From Paramoeba atlantica (Eukaryota; Discosea): a stretch of DNA of 64,000 nt. Under the pieces are notes generated by a model that saw nothing but the letters and a program-made list of their open reading frames with translations, had not been told where the DNA came from and did not search any database. How positions within the stretch are numbered: position 1 is the stretch's first letter; the number at the start of each line of letters is the position of its first letter. The position numbers and the translations under genes were made by a program. Of the stretch, positions 19,812 through 28,367 are shown piece by piece. Where the stretch lies: assembly GCA_977017575.1 (NCBI GenBank), contig CDRNVI010000071.1:1-64000 (forward strand), written 5' to 3'.

Positions 19812-20849
19812 ATTGCGGTGGTTGTAAAACTACCGCTCTACACTCGATTATTGAAAAAAAAGTGAACACAAACAGTGAAAATATAAAGAGGAACACAGTA
19901 ATATAATAGAAGAAAAAAATATAAAAGGGGGCTCCGGTGGTCCAAAACTGAAAAAAAATTTTGAAAAAAATGGGGGGCCCATGGGGGGGGTCCAGGGGGG
20001 AGGTCCAGGGGGGGGGCATGAGCGGAGGGGGCGGAGTAATCCGTGGCGTACGCTACGTAGAATTTGCCGTTTGTACAGGGAAACTCTTTGCATCCAGACC
20101 TCGTCGACAAGGGAAACTCTTAACATTGTTAAAGATTTCTTTGGGGGGGGCATGGTCGAGCAAATTTTTTCGAAAAAATTAGTTTTCGAAAAAAAACCGC
20201 AGAAAGGGTAGCCGGGGTCTTGGCGCGCATTTTCCACCCCCCTACCCGGGGGTGACCCCCCCGCGTATCCGCAGGACGGGTCCGCCAATTTCGGATTTTT
20301 CGGAAAAAATTTTTTGAAAAAAAATTCAACTTGGCGAAAAAAATGACAAAAAAAATATTTTTCCAAAATGGTTTCCCCTATTGTATTTTGATAGTTTGGG
20401 ACCTACACTAGCTTTCTCCGCAGTTGTTTTCGCAAGGTATCCCTTCTTCAAACTGTGGTGCGCCCCTCAAAATGACCCACTTTTGACTAAAAATGGTGAA
20501 AAAGTATTTTTCGGACCTAAAGGGGCATTTTTGTGTCGAAAGAATGGTATGGTTGGAGTCGTATTCTCTACCCAATACGTTCGGTAGGCTTTCATTCATG
20601 CCTGCGAGTGATTTCCCACGCGCAAATGTCGGATTTAGTGCTCTGAGAGCAAAAATATGCGAAAATGACCCCATTTTTACCCGAAATTCGGCTATTTTTG
20701 GCTATAATCTTTCCGTTTTCCAGGCTAAATTTTCTTTTTTAGGCTCTTCGTTAAACGCGGCGGTAGTTTTCAACGCGAAGCGCGCAGCATGAGTGACTTC
20801 TAAGTTGAAAACAACCACCGCGTTTAACGAAGAGCCTAAAAAAGAAAAT
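19812..20849 (+). mobile_element. E foldback element copy 1, inserted in LINE4 RNase H
   Basis: The left end ATTGCGGTGGTT starts a 22-base hairpin (arms GCGGTGGTT and AACTACCGC). The right end is a 124-bp hairpin at 20728-20851 closing in CCTAAAAAAGAAAAT. Between lie an AT-rich segment, a G-tract block at 19972-20020 and a C/G-rich block near 20230-20280. It splits the RNase H reading between TADY and LAKKACKLEGNELA, so it is a real insertion. A stretch of about 130 bp inside (20017-20150) is LINE sequence that complete E copies lack. No transposase-like protein is encoded. Confidence 0.8.
20017..20150 (+). mobile_element. LINE patch within E copy 1
   Basis: Encodes NPWRTLRRICRLYRETLC and ETLNIVKDFFGG, matching the LINE linker just before RT (LINE3: SAYSTIRKIVG, SLNIVKNHFS) and the LINE piece in the Y units. 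G-runs border it on both sides. The same LINE/E joint is found in every Y unit. Confidence 0.7.
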
Positions 20850-21410
20850 TTAGCCAAAAAGGCGTGCAAGCTGGAAGGAAATGAACTAGCTATAAAATAC
20901 TACGGGGATATATTGCACGGCAATGCAAAGAGGAAATCAGAGCAAAATAATACCTCAATATGTCTTAAAACTCAGAGAACTAGAAAAGGCACAAACCAAA
21001 GAACAGTGCCTGTATCTACGGGGCCCCCTTTGTCGGAAAACTCACACGATTCACGTTCAACGAAACAACCCAAACGGAGCATTCGAATAAATGAAAAGAG
21101 GACGAAATCTCCCATACGCAAAGCTTCTTTACATAAGAAGACAAAGGGTATCAACTTAATTTCCAGCCCCCCACAGATAACCAATTCGAACGTAAGCATT
21201 TAGGTGAAACGAAATAAACCGCAAATGAAGCGTCTAAAAGATACAAGTTTGGACTTATCATCATCCCAGACAAAGAGTGAACCAGAAAACGAAAAGGAGT
21301 CACAAAAGCGAGTGAAAAGGACATCAAAGAAAAAACCTTGTTTTACAGCTAAAGGGAAAGACAAGAGTATAATTGATGTAAAAAAGCATGGAAATAAGCG
21401 GGAGAATTAG
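20850..21410 (+). mobile_element. LINE4 RNase H end and basic tail
   Basis: Continues from before the E insertion with LAKKACKLEGNELAIKYYG and DILHGNAKRKSEQ, then a Lys/Arg/Thr-rich tail in two frames, ending with a stop near 21410. Confidence 0.7.
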
Positions 21411-21741
21411 CCTTACGACATTAACTTTCCGATTTGAGAGATGCTATTGGAGCCTATGCTTCTGTTATATTTAAGTTAATTGCCATCAGATTTGGTGAAT
21501 TAAAGAATTACGTTCGCTGACGTGATTGCAACGGTGAGTTGTCTTATAGTGTTCAAAAGCTAAGTACTAATGGTTCATAGAGATCGATTGATTAGGAGGC
21601 TTGAAATTGAAAGTCTGTTTTTTTTTTTTTAATTTTCTGTAAGTGTGTTCTGTGTTGATATTTTGAAGGTGGAAATTTTTAGGAGAAATTTTTGAATCCT
21701 TTAACTGAGATAACATCTCAGTGTTGGTTGGGATATCAAGC
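21411..21741. other. LINE4 3' UTR-type region with T-run and hairpin
   Basis: No gene. It contains a 13-14 T run near 21618 and, at 21703-21722, a hairpin ACTGAGAT/ATCTCAGT after CCTTTA. Confidence 0.4.
21703..21722 (-). repeat. Hairpin related to that at 14312
   Basis: Arms ACTGAGAT and ATCTCAGT with a 3-4 base loop, preceded by CCTTTA. Compared with 14312-14333 one stem pair changes from T:A to G:C while pairing is kept. Confidence 0.55.
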
Positions 21742-22096
21742 ACCAAACTCTTAAAAAACGGTCTAGGAGTTGATTTGGGTAAAACATATTTTTTCACTTT
21801 CACCGATAAATTTTCAGTTTTTTTTTGAAAAATTCAAAAATTGCTATGATCACCTTGGTGGGGGGGGCAGGGGGTATCCATCGGAATTGTTGAAAAACTA
21901 GTGATCTTGTCATACAATTCGATTCACACGTCTTTGTATACATTTTTTTCGAAACCTCACCTGAAACGATATCGGGCACGAAATCGGGCCACAAATCGGG
22001 CCACAAATCGGGCACGACGAATCAACCTACGGTAGCGAGGTAGTAGTATCTCCCTCAATTAACCTACGGTATCGAGGGAGTAGTATCTCCCTCAAT
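21742..22096 (-). mobile_element. D element, truncated, with doubled terminus
   Basis: Runs in reverse from AAACTCTTAAAAAACGGTC to the terminus CTCCCTCAAT at 22059. A second, slightly different copy of the 39-bp terminus follows directly (22058-22096). The purine-rich half of D is missing. Confidence 0.7.
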
Positions 22097-22099
22097 AAG

Positions 22100-22164
22100 A
22101 CCGACTTAAAGTCGGTTGAAAAACATAACACTTTCACCTTGAAAGTGAATACCTCAAGGTATTC
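22100..22164. repeat. Three consecutive perfect inverted repeats
   Basis: ACCGACTT/AAGTCGGT (22100-22116), CACTTTCA/TGAAAGTG (22129-22147) and GAATACCT/AGGTATTC (22147-22164). Each has perfect 8-bp arms and a loop of one to three bases. The second and third share base 22147. Confidence 0.8.
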
Positions 22165-22354
22165 CAAGTTTAGAAAGATGCAATTCCATCAATTCTTTCC
22201 TTACATGGACGGTTTCCTATTACGTCCAGTTCTCGCAACCTTACCTCGAAGCACACTCCATGCCTCAGCTTCGCGCTTGAATGCAGGAATGTCTCGCGCT
22301 AGATCATTTCCAAGGGATTTCCTTTTGAGTAAGGCATTTAAGGACCTTTTGCCA
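22165..22354 (-). other. Short coding-like stretch, unassigned
   Basis: The minus strand reads RSLNALLKRKSLGNDLARD and AFKREAEAWSVLRGKVAR, ending GRNRKPSM and a stop. It looks protein-like and basic but matches nothing recognised. It could be the tail of a transposon protein. Confidence 0.25.
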
Positions 22355-22476
22355 ATTTTTCTTTTTTAGGCTCTTCGTTAAACGCGGTGATAGTTTTCAA
22401 CGCGAAGCGCGCAGCATGAGTGACTTCTAAGTTGAAAACAACCACTACGTTTAACGAAGAGCCTAAAAAAGAAAAT
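22355..22476 (+). repeat. Solo E terminal hairpin
   Basis: The 122-bp right-end hairpin of E stands alone here, from ATTTTTCTTTTTTAGGC to CCTAAAAAAGAAAAT, with a few base changes in both arms. It is either a residue of a larger copy or an independent foldback unit. Confidence 0.75.
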
Positions 22477-22739
22477 ATTCCATTTATTTCCAATGTGTGC
22501 CCTTACTTTGCACAAGTGTATGGTATAAGAATTAAAGGTGAAAGTCAAACATTATTTCACAAATTTTTTTTTGTTGATGTTCTCATTTGACCATATTTTA
22601 CTTACAAAATGTTTTTTAGGATATTTTTCGCATATTTCTGCACTATTCTCGATGGATTGCCCGTTTTACCACAATTTCCAATGTACAGACAGTATTAGCT
22701 ATATGATATTGTCTAGTGGTTGAAAGGCCACAAATTTGT
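22477..22739. other. AT-rich flank of Merlin copy 1
   Basis: No gene seen. Probably the 5' non-coding part of the Merlin element. No terminal inverted repeat could be assigned. Confidence 0.3.
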
Positions 22740-23476
22740 TTTCCAGAGCGTCATCTTTAGCAAGCGGCATGAAACTCTCATTTGCGTGCGGAAAGGCGAT
22801 CACTGGGTCTGCCCCGATCGTTTGTGTCGGAGTCGTACATACCACATGGAGCCACTCTTAAGTTCCTTCGGTAGCCGAACACCAAGCCCAATTCTTCATG
22901 TTCTATATGGTATGGCGAACGGCAATTGTCGTGATCAATTGACTCTGGAAACACTTTAGTAGTCAAACTGTCACAGAATTGACAAAAAAGTTGGAACGTA
23001 TTGTTGCTTCCGTTCATGAAATGCGAACTTCGGCTGCACGAGGCACTGTTACTATCATGCAGAAGCACGAAACTTGCTTTTCTAAGGCAAAAAGGGGGGG
23101 TAATAACCGACCAGCCCGCATTCGACAGGGGGGATCAGCCTGGGCAAACTTCCTGACACAGACCTCTCGTTCTCGGAAAGATGAGCAGATATTTGTAAGC
23201 ACGCTGGAAGACCGCCGTAGTTCCTCGACTAATGACCCTGTGTTTGAACTGGCCGCAAGCGAACGTACCATTGTTCACACGGATGGATGGAGAGGAAGCA
23301 ATGCCTTGGACAACAGACTCAACCATGGAACAGTAAACCATCGCCGTCGCTGGGTTGATCCTGTCACCGGGGTGCACACTCAGACTGCTGACCGCATGAA
23401 CGGAATGTTGAAAAAAGAAGTCCGCATGCGTGGCAACGGCACACTTGGTAGTGGAGTACAAGCGCGATGCAAATAA
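22740..23476 (+). pseudogene. Merlin/IS1016-type transposase, decayed copy
   Basis: 22740-22959 encodes an N-terminal zinc-ribbon-like part (CVRKGDHWVCPDRLCRSRT). After a frame change, 22979-23476 encodes the catalytic part: IMQKHETCFSKAKRGG where Asp-Glu-Thr is expected, TIVHTDGWRGSNAL (second Asp) and VNHRRRWVDPVTGVHTQTAD. In the last block Asp replaces the usual Glu. The first catalytic Asp is changed to His, so the enzyme should be dead. It is about 30-35 percent like the copy at 53839-54783 by eye, so the two are different lineages. Confidence 0.72.
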
Positions 23477-23552
23477 TGCTTGACTTTGATCGAATTAAAT
23501 TTTAGGAATCGGAGCTGCAGATCCACATCAAGTCACCATTTTTTATTCCATT

Positions 23553-23972
23553 TGGAGCGGTGCGGGCGTAGTTATTAGACGGTGGTCCTTACAACCTGCA
23601 GGTTGTTGGTTCGATTCCCGCTATCGACAAAACTCGCAACCTGGCGGCCTCACTTCAAAGGGAGAGCGATCAGGAGTGCCTTCAATGCCCACACCCAACA
23701 CCGCTCCACTGGAGGACCGACCCGGGACCGCCGAGCTGAACCAGGCTCCAGCGCAGCCGCTAAAATGCGAGCTGACTATGCAAAGGAGGCTTGAGACACA
23801 GCCTACACGATGCAACGGGGTGGACGCCCGTACTGGTAGCTACGGTTGGGTAGCCGTGCTCGGGCCGCAAGGCGTCGAGTGCCGTCTGGGAAGGGGGTAG
23901 CAAGACAATGACCTGAGACTCTACCCTAACGGTTGGCGATGCAGAGCCCTCCGTGTCTTCTTCTTCTTCTTC
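23553..23972 (+). mobile_element. SINE-B copy in LINE5 RNase H
   Basis: The head GCGGGCGTAGTTATTAGACGG, B box GGTTCGATTCCC, shared core and short (TTC)n tail are all present. A perfect 11-bp duplication TTTATTCCATT flanks it (23542-23552 and 23973-23983), so it is an undisturbed insertion. Confidence 0.88.
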
Positions 23973-24816
23973 TTTATTCCATTGTATCCCACTACACGCC
24001 GTTTATGGCGCAAATTGTGAAAAAACTCCCAGACATAATTCGAATCAGTGTGAAATAAACAAACGCAAGATTTTTCAGGTAATTTACCCAGAGCCAAATA
24101 AAAAGATTGAAGTTCTGCTCTCTCAATTGTCGTAACTTCTAGCGGTATTGAGCATCTAATTGGTTCTTTTTTCGGAGGTATGATCACAATCCCTGCACCA
24201 CTGCGAATTTCTTGAGATTGTATCATACTCTTTATAGAACCGTCAGTATATATTTGCATAGCTTTTAAAGTGGGGAAGGTTTCTTCTGATTCTTCAATAA
24301 ATTGAAAATCATGTAGGTCCTTAAGCTTTTTCGCTTTCGAAAATGCTGTTTTCCATTTTGGTGTCCCAGATTTTACGTAACTTATAGATGGTTCCAAGTT
24401 TTCCAGAAGTTGCTCTGTAAGTTTAAACCAATGCTCGCGGTCCGTGGCATAGATTAACGCCTGCTCTATTGTAATGCCCATATCTTTAATGCAAGCCTCG
24501 CTTGGAGAAGGTAATCTCGCATTACTACGTGCTTTCCACTGAATTAATTCGCGGAAGTAGGAGGAATGACGAATCATATGCCCCATGAGTTTTGCCCGTT
24601 GTACCTTATGTGTTGTAGAAAACTTTGCAGTATTAATATTGAGGGAGGCGTTGGGATAACAAACACCATATTCATCAACTTTGTTCGAGCGGGAAATAAT
24701 TCTTCGCATCGTGTTCACCTCAATATCAATTTTACGAAGCAACTTTTGTGAAATATGAAGTGCCCCCATACCAAAATTCAAAACTGGGTAAACTAAGGCG
24801 TTGTAAAGGCGAAGCT

Positions 24817-25224
24817 AAGTAAGGGCGGAGGTGGCGGAGTGGGCGGAGGTGGCGGAGTGGCAAGAATTCAAAGTTTGAAGCACATGGTGCTCAGATGGCG
24901 AGTTCAAACCCGCTCATCGCAATATTCCTGGCGGCCTCACTCTAAGAGGCTGGGCTGAGAACCGACTAGGCCCAGTACTCGGAGGACCGTCCCGGACCCT
25001 CCCCTCAGGGAACCAGCTCCTTTACCCGGCTTACACCTCTTGGGCAAGCCGTGTTGACGTACAATTCGTCGACGCAGCGTGTTGGCAACATCACGTTGGT
25101 GCCGCCTTGGACAAGCGGAAACTGGTAGAGGACGTCGGCCTCGGAACCTCCAAATCTGTCTGTGAAGGGTCTGTCTTGCCAGTGACCATCCGGAGCAATC
25201 CGGAGTGATTTGGATTGGATTTGG
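24817..25224 (+). mobile_element. SINE-A copy in LINE5 RT
   Basis: Full-length, with a doubled A-box head and a GATTTGGATTGGATTTGG tail. The flanking 12-bp duplication AAAGGCGAAGCT / AAAGACGAAGCT (24805-24816, 25225-25236) has one mismatch, which suggests it is older than the SINE-B insertions. Confidence 0.87.
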
Positions 25225-25754
25225 AAAGACGAAGCTTCATTTCAGCAGTAAGGGGAGAAGACAATATTCCATTCAAACGATGAAGTGACCCCCATGCAAG
25301 TTTTAAGCGACCCTTTACTGTAGAAGAAAAATCTTGGTCTTGTCGTTGCCCTAGATACCTATATGAATGCACTTTCGGTACTTCCAAGTTGCCGTTAATG
25401 ATGGTGTTGTTGTCGGAACGCGTAACTTTACCAAAAGACATCCAAGCTGTTTTGGATTGACCAACCGCAAGTCGTAGATTAGCTTTCTCTGCTTCTCGAG
25501 AAATGCTGGTTATCATTTTTTGCAACCTTTCTCGCGAATCACTGAAGAGTGCTACGTCGTCGGCATAATCGATATCACTTAACCATTTTTCGTGGAGGCC
25601 TCTCTTTCTTGTCCCACTAGAGTTCAGAAGAACGCCGTCCGATCCGTCATCGAGAGCCTTGTTTAGAATCCTGTCCATCACCATAACAAATAAATAGGGA
25701 GCTAGAACATCCCCTTGTAGGATCCCTGTGGTAATTGTGCCCTTCAAATCTCTA

Positions 25755-26659
25755 TTTTCTTTTTTAGGCTCTTCGTTAAACGCGGTGGTTGTTTTCAACT
25801 TAGAAGTCACTCATGCTGCGCGCTTCGCGTTGAAAACTACCGCCGCGTTTAACGAAGAGCCTAAAAAAGAAAATTTAGCCTGGAAAACGGAAAGATTATA
25901 GCCAAAAATTGCCGAATTTCGGGTAAAAATGGGGTAATTTTCGCGTATTTTTGCTCTCAGAGCACTAAATCCGACATTTGCGCGTGGGAAATCACTCGTA
26001 GGCATGAATGAAAGCCTACCGAACGTATTGGGTAGAGAATACGACTCCAACCATACCATTCTTTCGACACAAAAATGCCCCTTTAGGTCCGAAAAATACT
26101 TTTTCACCTTTTTTAGTCAAAAATGGGTCATTTTGGGGTGCGCACCACAGTTCGAAGAAGTGATACCTTGCGAAAACAACTGCGTAGAAAGCTAGTGTAG
26201 GCCCCAAACAATCAATATACAATAGGGGAAACGATTTTGGAATAATATTTTTTTTGTCATTTTTTTCGCCAAGTTGAAATTTTTTTCAAAAAAAATTTTC
26301 TGAAAAAATTCGAACTTGGCGGACCCGTCCTGCGGATACGCGGGGGGGTCACCCCCGGGTAGGGGGGTGGAAAATGCGCGCCAAGACCCCGGCTACCCTT
26401 TCTGCGGTTTTTTTTCGAAAACTAATTTTTTCGAAAAAATTTGCTCGACCATGCCCCCCCCCCTGGACCTCCCCCCTGGACCCCCCCCATGGACCCACCA
26501 TTTTTTTCAATTTTTTTTTTCAGTTTTGGACCACCGGAGCCCCCTTTTATATTTTTTTCTTCTATTATATTACTGTGTTCCCCTTTATATTTTCACTGTT
26601 TTTGTTCACTTTTTTTTCAATAATCGAGTGTAGAGCGGTAGTTTTACAACCACCGCAAT
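25755..26659 (-). mobile_element. E element copy 2, complete, in LINE5 RT
   Basis: 905 bp in reverse. The long hairpin is at 25755-25875 and the short terminal hairpin (GCGGTAGTTTTACAACCACC) at 26635-26657. It splits the RT between AAIKA.LTAF on one side and GTITTGILQGDVLAP on the other, so the insertion site is native. It carries the C-tract block CCCCCTGGACC near 26455-26490 without the LINE patch of copy 1. It is the left end of the tandem array. Confidence 0.83.
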
Positions 26660-27105
26660 CTATCGCCTACTCGGAAAGCAGTTAGTCAGGCTTTTATGGC
26701 GGCGAAAGATACAGAGGGGAAAGATTTAGAGAAATCTACAAAGGCTACCGTAATTCCATCCTTTCGAAAAGCCTTGGTTTTAATCTCATTCATAATAATT
26801 TGGGCGCCAGCTGTACATCTGTTTGGCCGAAAACCATACTGATTACCACGTAAGAAACCTTCTACGCTTGGCCGAATGCGTGATAGAATCATGTAATTCA
26901 TCACCTTGACAACGCTGTTCACGACGCATATTGGCCTACAGTTCGAAATATCAGTGAGATTTCCTTTCTTGGGTATGGGTATCTTTAGTATCACTCTCCA
27001 AGTGACACATTTTTGGTTTGCACGCTGTGACAACGCTTTTAAAAGGTGTTTCGTGTCGTTGTGTAACACACCGCAGTCTGTCACGGCAATGCAACGAAAA
27101 GAGTC
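26660..27105 (-). mobile_element. LINE5 RT, fingers and motif A part
   Basis: Encodes WRVILKIPIPKKGNLTDI, CRPICVVNSVVKVMNYMI, GNQYGFRPNRCTAGAQ and VAFVDFSKSFPSVSFAAIK. One stop follows in AAIK-A-stop-LTAF just before the E element. Upstream the reading continues into an unrelated-looking endonuclease-type domain rather than the normal LINE linker. Confidence 0.75.
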
Positions 27106-27581
27106 ACTGTCCACGCCTTTCTCTGTCACGTGCTTCTTGAACTTTCTATCTTGGGCTTGTTGCAACAAATAACTGGTTGTTTGCTGTGCATAACTGCTGC
27201 AACAGTGTGAACTACAGTAAAATCATAGAGGACTTCTCCCATGTGAGGCCACATGATGGCGATGTCTGGGCCGGGTCGAATTCGTCTAGCTTTGCATAGA
27301 TGTTGGTCGGCAACCTCCGCAGAGATCAAGCACTTGCATTTCGTACAATAGAAAGAAGAATGTATACGGGGTTCGATAACACACCATAGTCCTGCTTTTG
27401 AGCACAAATCTGCGAGGTAACGAACGATGTTGGAGTGCTTAAAAGTGAAATTCATATAGGAGCATCTGGAGCATCCCTCGATGTGTGGAATAATGCTGAA
27501 TGAAGTTTCCTGACCACAGAATCCCGGGCATACTATGTTTAACGGCGCCATCGGCAGACTTACCCCCAGTCGCATCATCAT
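27106..27581 (-). mobile_element. PD-(D/E)XK-like retroelement domain joined to LINE5 RT
   Basis: Minus strand: RLGVSLPMAPLNIVCPGFCG and an IIPHIEGCSRC zinc-like motif, then SNIVRYLADLCSKAGL, RIRPGPDIAIMWPHMGEVLY and DFTVVHT. This is the arrangement of the C-terminal nuclease-like domain of many protist and algal reverse transcriptases. After a frame change the helix AQDRKFKKHVTEKGVDSDSF and RCIAVTDCGVLHNDTKHLL continue the same domain, then join RT at QRANQKCVTWRV. A C-terminal domain lying upstream of an RT is out of order, so two retroelements were joined here. Confidence 0.5.
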
Positions 27582-27660
27582 CGTGTAGCGAAAAAGATAT
27601 GGATTGACGTAGTTATTTGTGCTTTCTAAGTGTACATTTGCCTCTTTGCTTCGATTAATA

Positions 27661-28367
27661 ATTTTCTTTTTTAGGCTCTTCGTTAAACGCGGTGGTTGTT
27701 TTCAACTTAGAAGTCACTCATGCTGCGCGCTTCGCGTTGAAAACTACCGCCGCGTTTAACGAAGAGCCTAAAAAAGAAAATTTAGCCTGGAAAACGGAAA
27801 GATTATAGCCAAAAATTGCCGAATTTCGGGTAAAAATGGGGTAATTTTCGCGTATTTTTGCTCTCAGAGCACTAAATCCGACATTTGCGCGTGGGAAATC
27901 ACTCGTAGGCATGAATGAAAGCCTACCGAACGTATTGGGTAGAGAATACGACTCCAACCATACCATTCTTTCGACCCAAAAATGCCCCTTTAGGTCCGAA
28001 AAATACTTTTTCACCATTTTTAGTCAAAAGTGGGTCATTTTGAGGGGCGCACCACAGTTTGAAGAAGGGATACCTTGCGAAAACAACTGCGGAGAAAGCT
28101 AGTGTAGGTCCCAAACTATCAAAATACAATAGGGGAAACGATTTTGGAAAAATATTTTTTTTGTCATTTTTTTCGCCAAGTTGAAATTTTTTGCAAAATT
28201 TTTTTTCCGAAAAAATCCCAACTTGGCGGACCCGTTCTGCGGATACGCGGGGGGGTCACCCCCGGGTAGGGGGGTGGAAAATGCGCGCCAAGACCCCGGC
28301 TACCCTTTCTGCGGTTTTTTTTCGAAAACTAATTTTTTCGAAAAAAATTGCTCGACCATGACCCCCC
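27661..28367 (-). mobile_element. Truncated E in Y1, fused to LINE at C-tract
   Basis: Begins with the long hairpin (27661-27782) and keeps the inner body, but stops at CATGACCCCCCC where LINE linker sequence starts (AAAGAAATC). The short-hairpin end is absent. The joint falls in the C/G tract. Confidence 0.8.

Larger units (their letters stand above)
23510..25754 (-). mobile_element. LINE5, RT palm to RNase H, split by two SINEs
   Basis: Minus-strand order: RT palm 25754-25237 (GILQGDVLAPYLFVMVMDRI, DIDYADDVALFSDSRERL), SINE-A, then 24804-23984 (NFGMGALHISQKLLRKID, LMGHMIRHSSYF, MQIYTDGSIKSM, ERAELQSFYLAL, LFHTDSNYVWEFFHNL). A SINE-B then interrupts RNase H. A short continuation (NGDLMWIC) may follow to about 23510. 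The 5' half lies beyond the E element at 25755-26659. It is more diverged from LINE3 and LINE4 than they are from each other. Confidence 0.85.
25811..27717. repeat. Array unit X1 (1907 bp)
   Basis: First unit of the array: most of E copy 2, LINE5 RT fingers, nuclease-like domain and right flank. It is the only unit whose E continues leftwards into LINE5 palm sequence, so it looks like the founder. It differs from X2 at several bases near 26190-26250. Confidence 0.9.

Noticed and set aside
19812-20849. E as a Helitron
   Set aside because: CTAA and a hairpin are near the right end, but the order (hairpin then CTRR) and the left end (TC start) do not fit, and insertion is not clearly between A and T.
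25755-26659. A 2-bp TT duplication flanking E
   Set aside because: It is suggested by the copy at 19812-20849 but not supported at 25755-26659, so no target duplication is claimed.
27718-28017. Repeated ~99-codon frame beginning MVKKYFSDLKGHF in many copies, with 63-codon frames on the other strand
   Set aside because: It recurs wherever E occurs, including truncated copies. It is open on both strands and shows no domain, so it is read as non-coding E sequence.
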